From Chthonomonas sp. UBA2785 (GTDB lineage Bacteria; Armatimonadota; Fimbriimonadia; Fimbriimonadales; Fimbriimonadaceae): DNA of 64,000 nucleotides. The position numbers were made by a program, and so were the translations under genes. The notes under the pieces are model-generated. The model was not told where the DNA came from, searched no databases, and saw nothing but the letters and a program-made list of their open reading frames with translations. The stretch is from positions 24,128 to 88,127 of the forward strand of contig DEIB01000011.1 in assembly GCA_002352215.1 (NCBI GenBank), in the 5' to 3' direction. This document shows, in pieces, positions 1 through 8,265 of the stretch (positions are counted from its first letter, which is position 1; each line of letters begins with the position of its first letter).

Positions 1-258
1 CGGATTCTGGATGCTCACCAGACGCTTTCCAATGAGTTCGCCCGCAAAGGTTCCGGCCTCGGCCGCGTTGTCGAAGAGCTTCACGCCACCGGCCTTGCCG
101 CGACCGCCCATGAGGACCTGCGCCTTGACGACGACCTTGCCACCGTACTCTTCGGCAATGCTCTGGGCGTCGGCAGCGTTCTTGGCCACGCGACCGCCCG
201 GGACGACCACCCCGTACTTCGCCAGCAAGTCCTTCGACTGGTATTCGTGCAACTTCAT
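1..258 (-). CDS. sucC: Succinyl-CoA synthetase beta subunit, N-terminal part (runs off window)
   Basis: The visible 86 codons begin with ATG at 258 and read MKLHEYQSKDLLAKYG, the characteristic amino end of the ADP-forming succinyl-CoA ligase beta subunit. The stretch KAQVLMGGRGKAGGV matches the start of the ATP-grasp nucleotide-binding fold. The enzyme interconverts succinyl-CoA and succinate with formation of ATP or GTP in the TCA cycle, as a cytoplasmic complex with SucD. The rest of the gene lies outside the window, so neither its completeness nor an adjacent sucD can be checked. A TAAGAT hexamer sits 11 bases before the ATG and may be its -10 element. Confidence 0.93.
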   Translation of the reverse strand, partial: MKLHEYQSKDLLAKYGVVVPGGRVAKNAADAQSIAEEYGGKVVVKAQVLMGGRGKAGGVKLFDNAAEAGTFAGELIGKRLVSIQNP

Positions 259-272
259 CGGTAGAGGTGATC

Positions 273-1223
273 TTACCGGGGCGGAATCACGGGCAGGGAC
301 TTAGAAAAGTGCTGATAGGTGCGCGCACGTTCAAATCCGTGCCGCCCGTAGAAGTCGAGAAGCACGGTCCAGTCAATGATCGTGCGTCGGGCGCCTTGTT
401 GTTGCAGGTCTTGCAATGCCCAGGCCAGCAGGCCGTGGCCCCAGCCCCGCCCCCGGGTGGCTTCGCTCAGTCCAATCGGGCCGAGCGCCGCCCAATCGAG
501 GCCAAGATCTATATGCCAATTTGCCCCGGCGATGGGGTTTGGCGTTCCGGCCTGCTGAGTCAGGGCGAAGCCTTCCACTTTCTCTTCCGCAATGAGAATC
601 ACAAGGTCCTGCGGAGTTCTTGCCCACCGACGGAGCCCGTCTTGCCGCCAGCGACCCGGAAAGGCGCGTCCGAAAAACTCGGCCAGGGCCTCACCATCCG
701 CCGCGGTTGCCCGGCGCACGGTGCAGCCTTGGAGAGACTCAATGGTCCCGGCGGGAGGGGCGTAGTCCTTGAGGTCGCGCTCCACGTCGTAGCTCTCATG
801 CGTGCACGTGTATCCGGCGGAAGTGAGGTATTCGGCCACCAGGTCTGACCCCGCCGGCAGGCTCGGCCAGAGGTGGTCGGCATCGCCCCCGAACTGGAGA
901 GTCGCAAAGCCCTGTCGGATGGCTTCCTCTTCGACTTTCTCAAGTAGCTGGTGGGCGATGTCGGGTTCTTGCGCCCACAGGCCGGTGATGGGCAACACAT
1001 GCGCCGCCGCCCCCTGCCAGGTGCCGGGCTGCTTGCAAGTGATGGCGCCCAGCGTGTCTCCGCCCGATTTCATGCGCCAGGAGTTGGTAGGGTCGTAGCG
1101 CGGGCTGGCCACGGTCTTGCTCCACAGCAAGCGCTCGTCCACCCGGAACGGCCGCGGGTAGATCTCCCCATGAAGCGCCACCAGCTCTTCGTAGTTGATC
1201 TGGGCAAAGGGAACCCACGGCAT
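273..1223 (-). CDS. GNAT-family N-acetyltransferase, probable tandem GNAT
   Basis: The 316-residue protein is about twice the length of a single GNAT domain. The C-terminal half carries a clear acetyl-CoA loop, GLSEATRGRGWGHGLL (motif A, R/Q-x-x-G-x-G/A type), followed by DFYGRHGFERARTYQHFSK, the usual carboxyl end of the fold. The N-terminal half looks like a degenerate GNAT unit with EEEAIRQGFATLQFG. It probably transfers an acetyl group to an amine, but the substrate cannot be told. The ATG at 1223 has no ribosome site. A TAACCT hexamer lies six bases upstream, which fits leaderless transcription. Confidence 0.85.
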   Translation of the reverse strand: MPWVPFAQINYEELVALHGEIYPRPFRVDERLLWSKTVASPRYDPTNSWRMKSGGDTLGAITCKQPGTWQGAAAHVLPITGLWAQEPDIAHQLLEKVEEEAIRQGFATLQFGGDADHLWPSLPAGSDLVAEYLTSAGYTCTHESYDVERDLKDYAPPAGTIESLQGCTVRRATAADGEALAEFFGRAFPGRWRQDGLRRWARTPQDLVILIAEEKVEGFALTQQAGTPNPIAGANWHIDLGLDWAALGPIGLSEATRGRGWGHGLLAWALQDLQQQGARRTIIDWTVLLDFYGRHGFERARTYQHFSKSLPVIPPR

Positions 1224-1229
1224 GAATGC

Positions 1230-1235
1230 AGGTTA
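1230..1235 (-). promoter_or_regulatory. Candidate leaderless -10 element (TAACCT) for the GNAT gene
   Basis: TAACCT on the minus strand is separated by six bases from the ATG at 1223, and no Shine-Dalgarno sequence intervenes. It fits the TAnnnT pattern seen at many gene starts in this window. No convincing -35 box is visible. Confidence 0.5.
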
Positions 1236-1246
1236 CCGGGTGGGCC

Positions 1247-1516
1247 TCAGGTGCGTTGCATGTAGTTCGCGCGCAGGTCGTTGAGGAGGTTGTCGATCTG
1301 GCGCTGATCGGCGGGGTCCAATCGGGGGTGGATAAGGCCCGCGAGGTGGGCACAGAGATCAATGGCGACCTTGGCCTGAGCGAGGTCAGCGTGAGTGGTG
1401 CCGGTGATCGGGTCGGGGTGCAGGCCCAATTTTTGCCAGGCGATGCCCGCCATCTGGTCGAGCATCAGGGCAATCACATCGTGGACTTGGAGGGGTCCTT
1501 GTTCAGTGCGATCCAT
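1247..1516 (-). CDS. DUF1844 family protein
   Basis: This 89-residue cytoplasmic protein matches the DUF1844 pattern as I know it: a helical amino part (HDVIALMLDQMAGIAWQKLG), a central AKVAIDLCAHLAGLI segment, and a carboxyl helix with LNDLRANYMQ. The molecular role is unknown. The family is small and widespread in several phyla. It lies upstream of the GNAT gene on the same strand, about 23 bases away. The ATG at 1516 has TACATT eight bases upstream and no ribosome site. Confidence 0.8.
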   Translation of the reverse strand: MDRTEQGPLQVHDVIALMLDQMAGIAWQKLGLHPDPITGTTHADLAQAKVAIDLCAHLAGLIHPRLDPADQRQIDNLLNDLRANYMQRT

Positions 1517-1524
1517 GACTCGTA

Positions 1525-1530
1525 AATGTA
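1525..1530 (-). promoter_or_regulatory. Candidate leaderless -10 element (TACATT) for the DUF1844 gene
   Basis: TACATT on the minus strand lies eight bases before the ATG at 1516, with no ribosome-binding sequence between. It belongs to the same family of elements as those described for other transcription-unit starts here. Confidence 0.45.
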
Positions 1531-1745
1531 CTAGATTGTGCGGGACAGTTTTCGAGGCAAGAAAAGGAACCTCGGCCTGCTCGCATGGTTGATTTTGAAC
1601 TCAAATGTAAGAAGATGTCGGCGTGAATCCCCCAGAAACAGTGCCTGGGTCATCTGGGCAAGGCTAGACCCAATATCCCGCACCGAACGGTTTTTGGTCG
1701 GTTGCTTGAACCACAATAGAGCACGTCCGGAGAGGGCACATCCTC

Positions 1746-2513
1746 ATGCGAATTCTTGCTATTGCTTCAATTTTGGCGGTCGCTGGCGCTGCGAACGCCG
1801 ACATGACCTTCCACTCCCTGGCTGGTGGCAACTTCAGCCAAGACTGGGAAAACACGGGCCTGATCACGGCCAACGACAACTGGTCCACGGTGCCGAGCAT
1901 CACGGGCTACCTTGGTGACACCGGTACCGCCACGGCTAACGATCCGTCGGCCTATCTCTCTCCTTCGCTTGGCGCTGTGGACGTGATTGCCAACCAAACC
2001 AACCCCAACACGCTTACCAGCGGTGGCGTAGCGGAGTTCCAGTCGAGCATTAACGCTCCGTTCAGCCCGACGATTGCTCTGCAGGGCAGCGGTACGGCCG
2101 ACAACCCGGGCATCGTCCTGTTTATGGACGCTACCGGCCGCACGAACGTCAATCTTCGCTTCGACCTCGTTGACATTGATGGCAGTGCCGACAACTCGAT
2201 CCAGGCGATTGCTGTCCAGTACCGCGTCGGTGGCACTGGCGACTTCGTGAACGTGACCGGTGGTTTCGTTGCCGACGCGACGACGGGTCCGAGCCTCTTC
2301 GGCAACACCACTTCGATGAATCTGACGGAAGCGGCTTGGGCGGGTGCTTCGAGCCTTGAGCTCCGCATCATTTCCGCCAACGCTGCTGGTAACGACGAAT
2401 GGGTTGGCATTGACAACATCGTCGTCACGAGCCAAGCCGTGCCGGAACCGGCCAGCATGATCGCCCTGGGTGCGGGCCTCCTCGCCCTGGCGCGACGCCG
2501 CCGCAGCAAGTAA
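1746..2513 (+). CDS. PEP-CTERM sorting-domain secreted protein 1
   Basis: A 255-residue exported protein. An amino signal peptide (MRILAIASILAVAGAANA) is followed by a Ser/Thr/Asn-rich beta-type region with no recognised catalytic domain. It ends in a canonical PEP-CTERM tag: VPEPASM, a hydrophobic stretch and a final RRRRSK cluster. Such tags are recognised by exosortase, which removes the tail and delivers the protein to the cell surface or matrix. No exosortase gene is in the window. A GGAGAGGG ribosome site lies upstream, and a rho-independent terminator follows. The last 66 coding bases are almost identical to those of the next gene although the bodies differ. Confidence 0.88.
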   Translation: MRILAIASILAVAGAANADMTFHSLAGGNFSQDWENTGLITANDNWSTVPSITGYLGDTGTATANDPSAYLSPSLGAVDVIANQTNPNTLTSGGVAEFQSSINAPFSPTIALQGSGTADNPGIVLFMDATGRTNVNLRFDLVDIDGSADNSIQAIAVQYRVGGTGDFVNVTGGFVADATTGPSLFGNTTSMNLTEAAWAGASSLELRIISANAAGNDEWVGIDNIVVTSQAVPEPASMIALGAGLLALARRRRSK

Positions 2514-2533
2514 CTGCGCGAGCGAAAGATCCT

Positions 2534-2573
2534 ACAGGTGTCACCCCCAAACGGCGTGGCACCTGTTCTTTTT
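2534..2573 (+). terminator. Rho-independent terminator after PEP-CTERM gene 1
   Basis: An 11-base stem, ACAGGTGTCAC pairing with GTGGCACCTGT (one G-U), encloses an 11-base loop and is followed by TTCTTTTT. It sits 20 bases after the stop codon. Confidence 0.85.
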
Positions 2574-2662
2574 ACGGGGTTTCGGATTCTGCCCGGCTGA
2601 GGTCCCGGCCCTTAATCCTGAGTTAAAGAAGCGGCCAAAGAATGTCCCTGAGGTTCAAACTC

Positions 2663-3373
2663 ATGCGTTCTCTTCTAACTCTCAGCTTCTTCGCGGTTGT
2701 GGCTTCTTCACAGGCCGCCATCCTCACCCAGTGGAACTTTAACAGCACCACTTCCGACGCCAACACGAGCACCGGCACCACGGCTCCAGCCATCGGCACC
2801 GGCACCGCCAGCGTCGTGGGCGGTCTGACGACTTCCTTCGCCTCGGGCGATGCCAGCGGCGGTTCCACCGACCCGGCCGTCGGTGATGACTCCGCTTGGA
2901 ACACCACCACCTACGCCGCTCAAGGCACTGGCGACAAGACGCGCGGCGTCCAGTTCCTGGTCAGCACCGTTGGTCAGCAGAACATCGTCGTGTCCTGGGA
3001 CATCCGCCACAGCAACACGGCCAGCCGCTGGACGCAGTTCCAATACACCACCGACGGCGTGAACTTTGTGGACTTCGGCGCCGCCATTGATGGCCCGGCG
3101 ACCGGCGACAGCTGGAACAACACCCGAACCGTAGACCTGAGCACGGTGACGGCCGTGAACAACAACGCGAACTTCGGTTTCCGCGTGGTCAGCACGTTCG
3201 CCCCGGGTGGTAGCACCTACGCCGGTACGACCGTAGCCGGCACCTATGCCACCAGCGGCACCATGCGCTATGACATGGTGACGGTGAACGCCAGCCCGGT
3301 GCCGGAACCGGCCAGCATGATTGCCCTGGGTGCGGGTCTCCTCGCCCTGGCGCGACGCCGCCGCAACGGCTAA
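2663..3373 (+). CDS. PEP-CTERM sorting-domain secreted protein 2
   Basis: An exported protein with signal peptide MRSLLTLSFFAVVASSQAA, then a Thr/Ser/Gly-rich body beginning ILTQWNFNS, and a terminal PEP-CTERM tag (VPEPASM, hydrophobic segment, RRRRNG). The body resembles the beta-sandwich surface proteins that usually carry these tags, and no active site is evident. I prefer the ATG at 2663 to the in-frame ATG at 2642, because it gives a proper signal peptide and has GAGG nine bases upstream. The gene is a tandem neighbour of the first PEP-CTERM gene and shares its tag almost base for base, but not its body. Confidence 0.86.
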   Translation: MRSLLTLSFFAVVASSQAAILTQWNFNSTTSDANTSTGTTAPAIGTGTASVVGGLTTSFASGDASGGSTDPAVGDDSAWNTTTYAAQGTGDKTRGVQFLVSTVGQQNIVVSWDIRHSNTASRWTQFQYTTDGVNFVDFGAAIDGPATGDSWNNTRTVDLSTVTAVNNNANFGFRVVSTFAPGGSTYAGTTVAGTYATSGTMRYDMVTVNASPVPEPASMIALGAGLLALARRRRNG

Positions 3374-3402
3374 ACCCTCTGGAATAGGATCACCAGATGA
3401 GG

Positions 3403-3434
3403 ACGGGGCCCCGCTAGGGGTCCCGTTTCTTTTT
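3403..3434 (+). terminator. Rho-independent terminator after PEP-CTERM gene 2
   Basis: ACGGGGCCCC pairs with GGGGTCCCGT around a GCTA loop, followed by TTCTTTTT. It ends just before the stop of the convergent mfd gene and has no T tract in the mfd direction. Confidence 0.85.
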
Positions 3435-3441
3435 GCCTGGT

Positions 3442-6400
3442 TTAGGAGGAAGAGGAGGCGAGCGAAGCGCGGTCTTCTTCGACTTCCGCCCATGCTCGGT
3501 CAAAGGCAAGCAAGCAGTCCTCGGCGGCGTCCAGCGCCGCCCCAGTGAAGGGCCATACGTAAGCCCGGTCGCTCATATAGCTGCTGGCGTGCTTGCGCTG
3601 TACCAACGAAAGCACACGCGGCGGAATGACGGTGCGGTCATAGAAGTCCACCCGGATGCGGCCCTGGTGGCCGTCCACTTTCTCGATGCCCAGGTGCTGG
3701 GCCACCAAGCGCAGGCGCATCACGCGCAGGGCGTTTTCTACGCTGGGCGGCATGCGTCCGTAGCGATCGGCCAGTTCGTTGGCAATCTCGTCGAGGCTCG
3801 CTCGCGAGCGCGCCCCCATCATGCGCTGGTAAGCGTAAAGTCTTTGCGCCTGATCTTCAATATAAGTCTCGGGGATATTGATCTGGGCGGGCAAGTCCAC
3901 GGTGGGCAGGGGCTCGAGTCCGCGCAGAGGATCATCCAACGCGGGCGGAGCCTCACCGTCGGCCACCGTCTTCAAGAAATTAACTTCGGACTCAATGAGC
4001 TGAGCGTAAAGCTCAAAGCCCACGGTCATCATCTGCCCGCTTTGCTTGGCACCCAGCAGGTCACCCGCGCCGCGAATTTGCAGGTCGCGGAACGCCAGTG
4101 AGTACCCGCTGCCCAGGTGGGCAAATTCCTGCAGGGCTTCCAAGCGCGCCATCGCGTTTTCGGTCAGGCTCGCATTGCCCTTATAGAGCATGTAGGCGTA
4201 GGCTTGGCGATCGCTTCGTCCCACGCGACCGCGCAATTGGTACAACTGTGAGAGCCCAAAGTACTGCGCATTCTCCACGATGATCGTGTTCGCGTTGCTG
4301 ATATCCAGCCCGTTTTCGACGATGGTCGTCGAGATCAGGATGTCGATGTCGCCCCGGATGAAGTCGAGCATCACGGGCTCCAGTTCGCGTTCCGTCATCT
4401 GCCCGTGGCCAATGCCGATCCGCGCGGTGGGCACGAGGTTGCGGATGCGCTCGGCAATCATCTCGATGCCCTGCACCCGGTGGACCACGTAATAGGCTTG
4501 GCCGCCCCGGGCCAGTTCACGCAGCAGCGCCTCGCGCACCACTTCGTCGCTGTAGGCGCGCACGTAGCTGCGGATGGGCAGGCGTCCCGGTGGCGGGTCG
4601 TTGATGAGCGACATCGGCCGGATGGACATCAGCGCCATGCTCAGGGTGCGGGGGATGGGGGTGGCGGACATGCTCAGCACGTCCACGTTCACGCGCATCT
4701 GCTTGAGGTTCTCCTTGTGCTTCACCCCAAACTTCTGCTCCTCGTCCACCACCAGCAGGCCGAGGTCCTTAAACTTCATCTCCGACCCCAGAAGCGAGTG
4801 CGTGCCCACGAGCACCTGCACGTCGCCGGTTTTCAGCCCTTCCAGCACTTCTTTGCGCTCGGCGGCGGTGCGGAAGCGGTTGAGATAATCCACCCGCACG
4901 CCAAAGGGTTCCAGCCGCTCCTTGAAGTTGCGATAGTGCTGTTCGCTTAGGATGGTGGTGGGGCAGAGCACCGCCACTTGCCGCTCGGCGGTGACGGACT
5001 TAAACGCCGCGCGGATGGCAACTTCGGTCTTCCCGAATCCCACGTCGCCGCACACCAGGCGGTCCATCGGGTAGTCGGTCTGCATGTCCATCTTCACCTC
5101 CTCGATGGCTTGCAGTTGGCTGGGCGTCTCCACCCACGGGAAGGTGTGCTCCATTTCGGCCTGTTCGGCTGTATCATTGCCGTAGCTGGGGCGGTGGGCA
5201 CGGTTGCGCTCGGCGTAGAGCCGAATCAGCTCACGCGCCATCTCACGGGCGTCTTCCCGTGCTTTTCCCACGGTCTTGCGCCATTCACCTCCGCTCAACC
5301 GGTTGATCTTGGGGGCACCATCGCCGGGGGCGAGGTACTTCTGAATGCGGTCCAGCTGGTCGGCGGGAAGGAAAAGCTTATCGGGTGGCTTGTATTCGAT
5401 GAAGAGGAATTCGCGGTCGTGTCCGTCAATCTGGCGGGTGACCAAGCCTCGGTAGATGCCGATCCCGAACTGGATGTGCACCACAAAGTCGCCGGGTTTG
5501 AGATCCAGCACCGTGGCCACCGGCACGCCCTCGCTGAATTTGCGTTGGGGCAGCCGCAGGCGCGAGACGCCGAACAGTTCTTGGTCCGAAACCAGCGCCG
5601 ACCCCAGGGACGGCATGATGAAGCCGCCGGCAAGGTTGCCTTCTACCCAGAAGGTGCCGGGTTCGGTTTCGGCTTCGGGATCGAACGCCCCCGCGAAAAT
5701 CTCGACCTGGCTCAGCACTTTTTGGGTGCGGTTGGGCTGGTCGGTGGCGACAAAGACTTGCAACCCCTCTTCCACCCATTGCTTCATCGCGCCGGTGAGG
5801 GCCTGCGGTTGGCCGTGGTAGCCCCGCAGAGATTTGGCTTCGAGGCTGGCTTCGGGGCCGGCGGGGAACCAGTGCGGCAAATCGTTGATCTGCGCCATCG
5901 CAATGGAGGCCGGTAGGTTGCCGAGGTGCTCCACGCCCACCAAGAAGTCATTGGCGTGGGCCTGCATGATCTCGCCGCGCTCGGCGCGGTGCAGCAGCGC
6001 CTGGGCGAGTTCCTCCTCATTGCGCTGGGCCATGATCTCGAGCTCAATCGGCTCGTCGAGAATCAGCCAACCGTCTTCGCCCAGCAGGTCCACGGCGCAG
6101 CCGCTTTCGGAGTGAAGTAACGGACGGTACAGATCCAGGCGATCGAAGAACTGCCGGTTCTCCATCGCCTTGAGATCGTCCTCGACCAGCTGCTCCAATT
6201 GCCGAGATTGCTCCGCATCTAGTTGCGCCATCTCGCGGTAAAGGCTGGGCTCAACGAGGGCGCGGATACCTTCGGCGTCGGCGGGGAGGAGGGTTTCCCG
6301 GCTCGGCAAGATGGTGAGCACGTCCAGCGGCTCGGTGGAGCGCTGGCTCATCGGGTCGAAGTAGCGCAGGCTTTCCACTTCGTCGCCGAAAAGCTCCATC

Positions 6401-6978
6401 CGCACGGGGCGCTGGGCGCCCATAGGGAAGATATCAATGATGCCCCCGCGCCGGGCGAACTGGCCGGGGATGCGCACGGGGTCGCCGGGTTCGTAACCCA
6501 CGCGCTTGAGTTGAGGCACGAGTTCTACGGGGTCCGCGGTGCTGCCGACGCGGATTTCGGCAAGTTCGGCGGTTAATACATCACCGGGAAGCGTGCGCTC
6601 GAGGGCGGCGCTGACGGTGGCCACCACCACACCGGGCTGGCCCAGGGCCAGGGCACGCAGGGCACCCAGCCGGTCGCTGAGGGCCACGCTTTCGGGGGCG
6701 GCGTCTTCAAAGAGCACGCTCAGCCCGCTCGGCATCGGGCGAATCAAATTGGCGGGGATGCCGCACAGCCCCAGGCGCGCCTGCCATTGCAGCACGCGGT
6801 CGTGGTTTTGGGTGAGGATGAGGATCGGTCGGGGCTGATCCAAAAAAGAGGCGGCCACCAGCGGGGCGCGGGCCTCCGGACATAGGTCAACCCACCGGGT
6901 CCCTTGCGAGACGTCGGTGAAAAGCTGCTGCACCCGGGGATGCTGTCGCCAGCGCTCAATGAGCGCGTCCAGCCGCAT
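3442..6978 (-). CDS. mfd: Transcription-repair coupling factor Mfd
   Basis: The 1178-residue protein has the full Mfd architecture. A UvrB-like amino domain comes first. The RNA-polymerase-interacting CarD-like domain is near residue 490 (LKPGDFVVHIQFGIGIYRG). The superfamily 2 translocase has Walker A GDVGFGKTE near residue 648 and the DEEQ box near residue 744. LRGRVGRSDRQAYAY lies in the second motor lobe, and the TRCF carboxyl domain closes the protein. Mfd pushes stalled RNA polymerase off damaged template and recruits UvrA. The length is typical of the family. The gene is divergent from nuoB. TACCAT stands nine bases before the ATG. Confidence 0.97.
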   Translation of the reverse strand: MRLDALIERWRQHPRVQQLFTDVSQGTRWVDLCPEARAPLVAASFLDQPRPILILTQNHDRVLQWQARLGLCGIPANLIRPMPSGLSVLFEDAAPESVALSDRLGALRALALGQPGVVVATVSAALERTLPGDVLTAELAEIRVGSTADPVELVPQLKRVGYEPGDPVRIPGQFARRGGIIDIFPMGAQRPVRMELFGDEVESLRYFDPMSQRSTEPLDVLTILPSRETLLPADAEGIRALVEPSLYREMAQLDAEQSRQLEQLVEDDLKAMENRQFFDRLDLYRPLLHSESGCAVDLLGEDGWLILDEPIELEIMAQRNEEELAQALLHRAERGEIMQAHANDFLVGVEHLGNLPASIAMAQINDLPHWFPAGPEASLEAKSLRGYHGQPQALTGAMKQWVEEGLQVFVATDQPNRTQKVLSQVEIFAGAFDPEAETEPGTFWVEGNLAGGFIMPSLGSALVSDQELFGVSRLRLPQRKFSEGVPVATVLDLKPGDFVVHIQFGIGIYRGLVTRQIDGHDREFLFIEYKPPDKLFLPADQLDRIQKYLAPGDGAPKINRLSGGEWRKTVGKAREDAREMARELIRLYAERNRAHRPSYGNDTAEQAEMEHTFPWVETPSQLQAIEEVKMDMQTDYPMDRLVCGDVGFGKTEVAIRAAFKSVTAERQVAVLCPTTILSEQHYRNFKERLEPFGVRVDYLNRFRTAAERKEVLEGLKTGDVQVLVGTHSLLGSEMKFKDLGLLVVDEEQKFGVKHKENLKQMRVNVDVLSMSATPIPRTLSMALMSIRPMSLINDPPPGRLPIRSYVRAYSDEVVREALLRELARGGQAYYVVHRVQGIEMIAERIRNLVPTARIGIGHGQMTERELEPVMLDFIRGDIDILISTTIVENGLDISNANTIIVENAQYFGLSQLYQLRGRVGRSDRQAYAYMLYKGNASLTENAMARLEALQEFAHLGSGYSLAFRDLQIRGAGDLLGAKQSGQMMTVGFELYAQLIESEVNFLKTVADGEAPPALDDPLRGLEPLPTVDLPAQINIPETYIEDQAQRLYAYQRMMGARSRASLDEIANELADRYGRMPPSVENALRVMRLRLVAQHLGIEKVDGHQGRIRVDFYDRTVIPPRVLSLVQRKHASSYMSDRAYVWPFTGAALDAAEDCLLAFDRAWAEVEEDRASLASSSS

Positions 6979-7076
6979 ACGGAGTGCATGGTACCGAAGC
7001 CCGAAAAAGACGGCGCGGGCAGACCCGCCGCCACCCGCGCAGACCTCCGCGTAGAGTAACCTAGAGAACGAAAGCG

Positions 7077-7667
7077 ATGCCGAAGCGCGTGGAAACCTTG
7101 GTTCTGCACGATAGCAGTACGCCCTCCTTTGGGGACATCCAAAAGGGGGGAAGTGTGGTCTTGGCCAACTCCAAGACCCTTGGCGACCTGATTGCCGGGG
7201 TGCCGGCGCAGGCCCGCGCCCACGCCCTGTGGCCGCTCACCTTCGGCCTGGCGTGTTGTGCCATCGAGATGATGAGCACGGTGGCGGCGCGCTTTGACTT
7301 GGCTCGTTTTGGTTCGGAAGCCTTCCGCGCCACGCCCCGCCAGGCCGACGTGATGATCATTGCGGGTCGCCTGAGCAAGAAGATGGCCCCGGTGCTTCGC
7401 CAGATTTACGACCAGATGCCGGAACCCAAATGGGTGATCTCCATGGGCGCTTGCGCCAGCACGGGCGGCGTTTATAACAACTACGCGATTGTGCAAGGCG
7501 CCGACCAAGTGGTGCCGGTGGACGTTTACGTGCCGGGTTGCCCGCCGTCGCCAGATGCGCTGATGTACGCGATCATCAAGCTGCAGAACAAGATCAAGCA
7601 CCAGGGCCTCAAGCCAAAGCAAATGGCCTTGCTGGAGCTGAAGCCGCGTGAGGTGGAGTCGGTCTAA
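7077..7667 (+). CDS. nuoB: NADH-quinone oxidoreductase subunit B
   Basis: This 196-residue protein carries the cysteines that bind the terminal N2 [4Fe-4S] cluster of complex I: GLACCAIEMM, then MGACASTGG, then VPGCPPSPDAL. The peripheral-arm subunit passes electrons to quinone. It is followed after two bases by nuoI, so the two are co-transcribed. No other complex I subunit is in the window, which is unusual because nuoB normally sits with nuoA, C and D. Possible explanations are scattered nuo genes or a related oxidoreductase. The last ten codons form a charged tail. Confidence 0.93.
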   Translation: MPKRVETLVLHDSSTPSFGDIQKGGSVVLANSKTLGDLIAGVPAQARAHALWPLTFGLACCAIEMMSTVAARFDLARFGSEAFRATPRQADVMIIAGRLSKKMAPVLRQIYDQMPEPKWVISMGACASTGGVYNNYAIVQGADQVVPVDVYVPGCPPSPDALMYAIIKLQNKIKHQGLKPKQMALLELKPREVESV

Positions 7668-7669
7668 CC

Positions 7670-8134
7670 ATGAGTTTTGAAGTCTTTCGCGACGTTGCCA
7701 AGCCGATCCTGGCCGGGTTCGGCATCACGGCGCGCCGCCTGGCCAAGCCCAAGGCCACGGTGCAATACCCGGAAGAGCGACGGGAGCAATTCCCGCGTAC
7801 CCGCTGGCGCCACGTCCTGACCCGCTACGATAGCGGCCTGGAGCGGTGCATTGGGTGTTCGCTGTGTGCGGGGGCCTGTCCGGCGCGGTGTATCTACGTG
7901 GAGGCGGCCGAGAACACGGACCAGGAACGGTACAGCCCCGGCGAGCGCTACGCCGTGCGCTACGAGATCAATATGCTGCGGTGCATCTTCTGCGGCTACT
8001 GCCAAGAGGCGTGTCCGACCGGTGCCATTGTTCTGCGAAAGGACTTTGAATTGGCGAACTACGAGCGCGAAGACTTCATCTATACAAAAGAGATGTTGCT
8101 GGAAGCGCGTCGCCCTGAGCCGGCGGTTCACTGA
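7670..8134 (+). CDS. nuoI: NADH-quinone oxidoreductase subunit I (8Fe ferredoxin-type)
   Basis: The 154-residue protein contains the two 4Fe-4S motifs that define NuoI: CIGCSLCAGACP and CIFCGYCQEACP, with the typical GERYAVRYEINMLRC spacer between them. It holds clusters N6a and N6b, which carry electrons through the peripheral arm of complex I towards NuoB. It starts two bases after the nuoB stop. A terminator follows, so nuoB-nuoI form a two-gene unit. Confidence 0.93.
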   Translation: MSFEVFRDVAKPILAGFGITARRLAKPKATVQYPEERREQFPRTRWRHVLTRYDSGLERCIGCSLCAGACPARCIYVEAAENTDQERYSPGERYAVRYEINMLRCIFCGYCQEACPTGAIVLRKDFELANYEREDFIYTKEMLLEARRPEPAVH

Positions 8135-8160
8135 CCCGACCAAGGGACTCGACTTGATAG

Positions 8161-8184
8161 AAAGGGGCGCATGCCCCTTTTTTT
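8161..8184 (+). terminator. Rho-independent terminator after nuoI
   Basis: AAAGGGGC and GCCCCTTT form a tight eight-base stem with a four-base loop, followed by a run of T. It closes the nuoB-nuoI unit. Confidence 0.88.
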
Positions 8185-8265
8185 CTTGCCGCTTAACCGC
8201 CCCTTCACATCGTTGACTTGCTGTTAACCAAGCGACCCTCATGCTGGAATGCGAGGTCGACTCGA

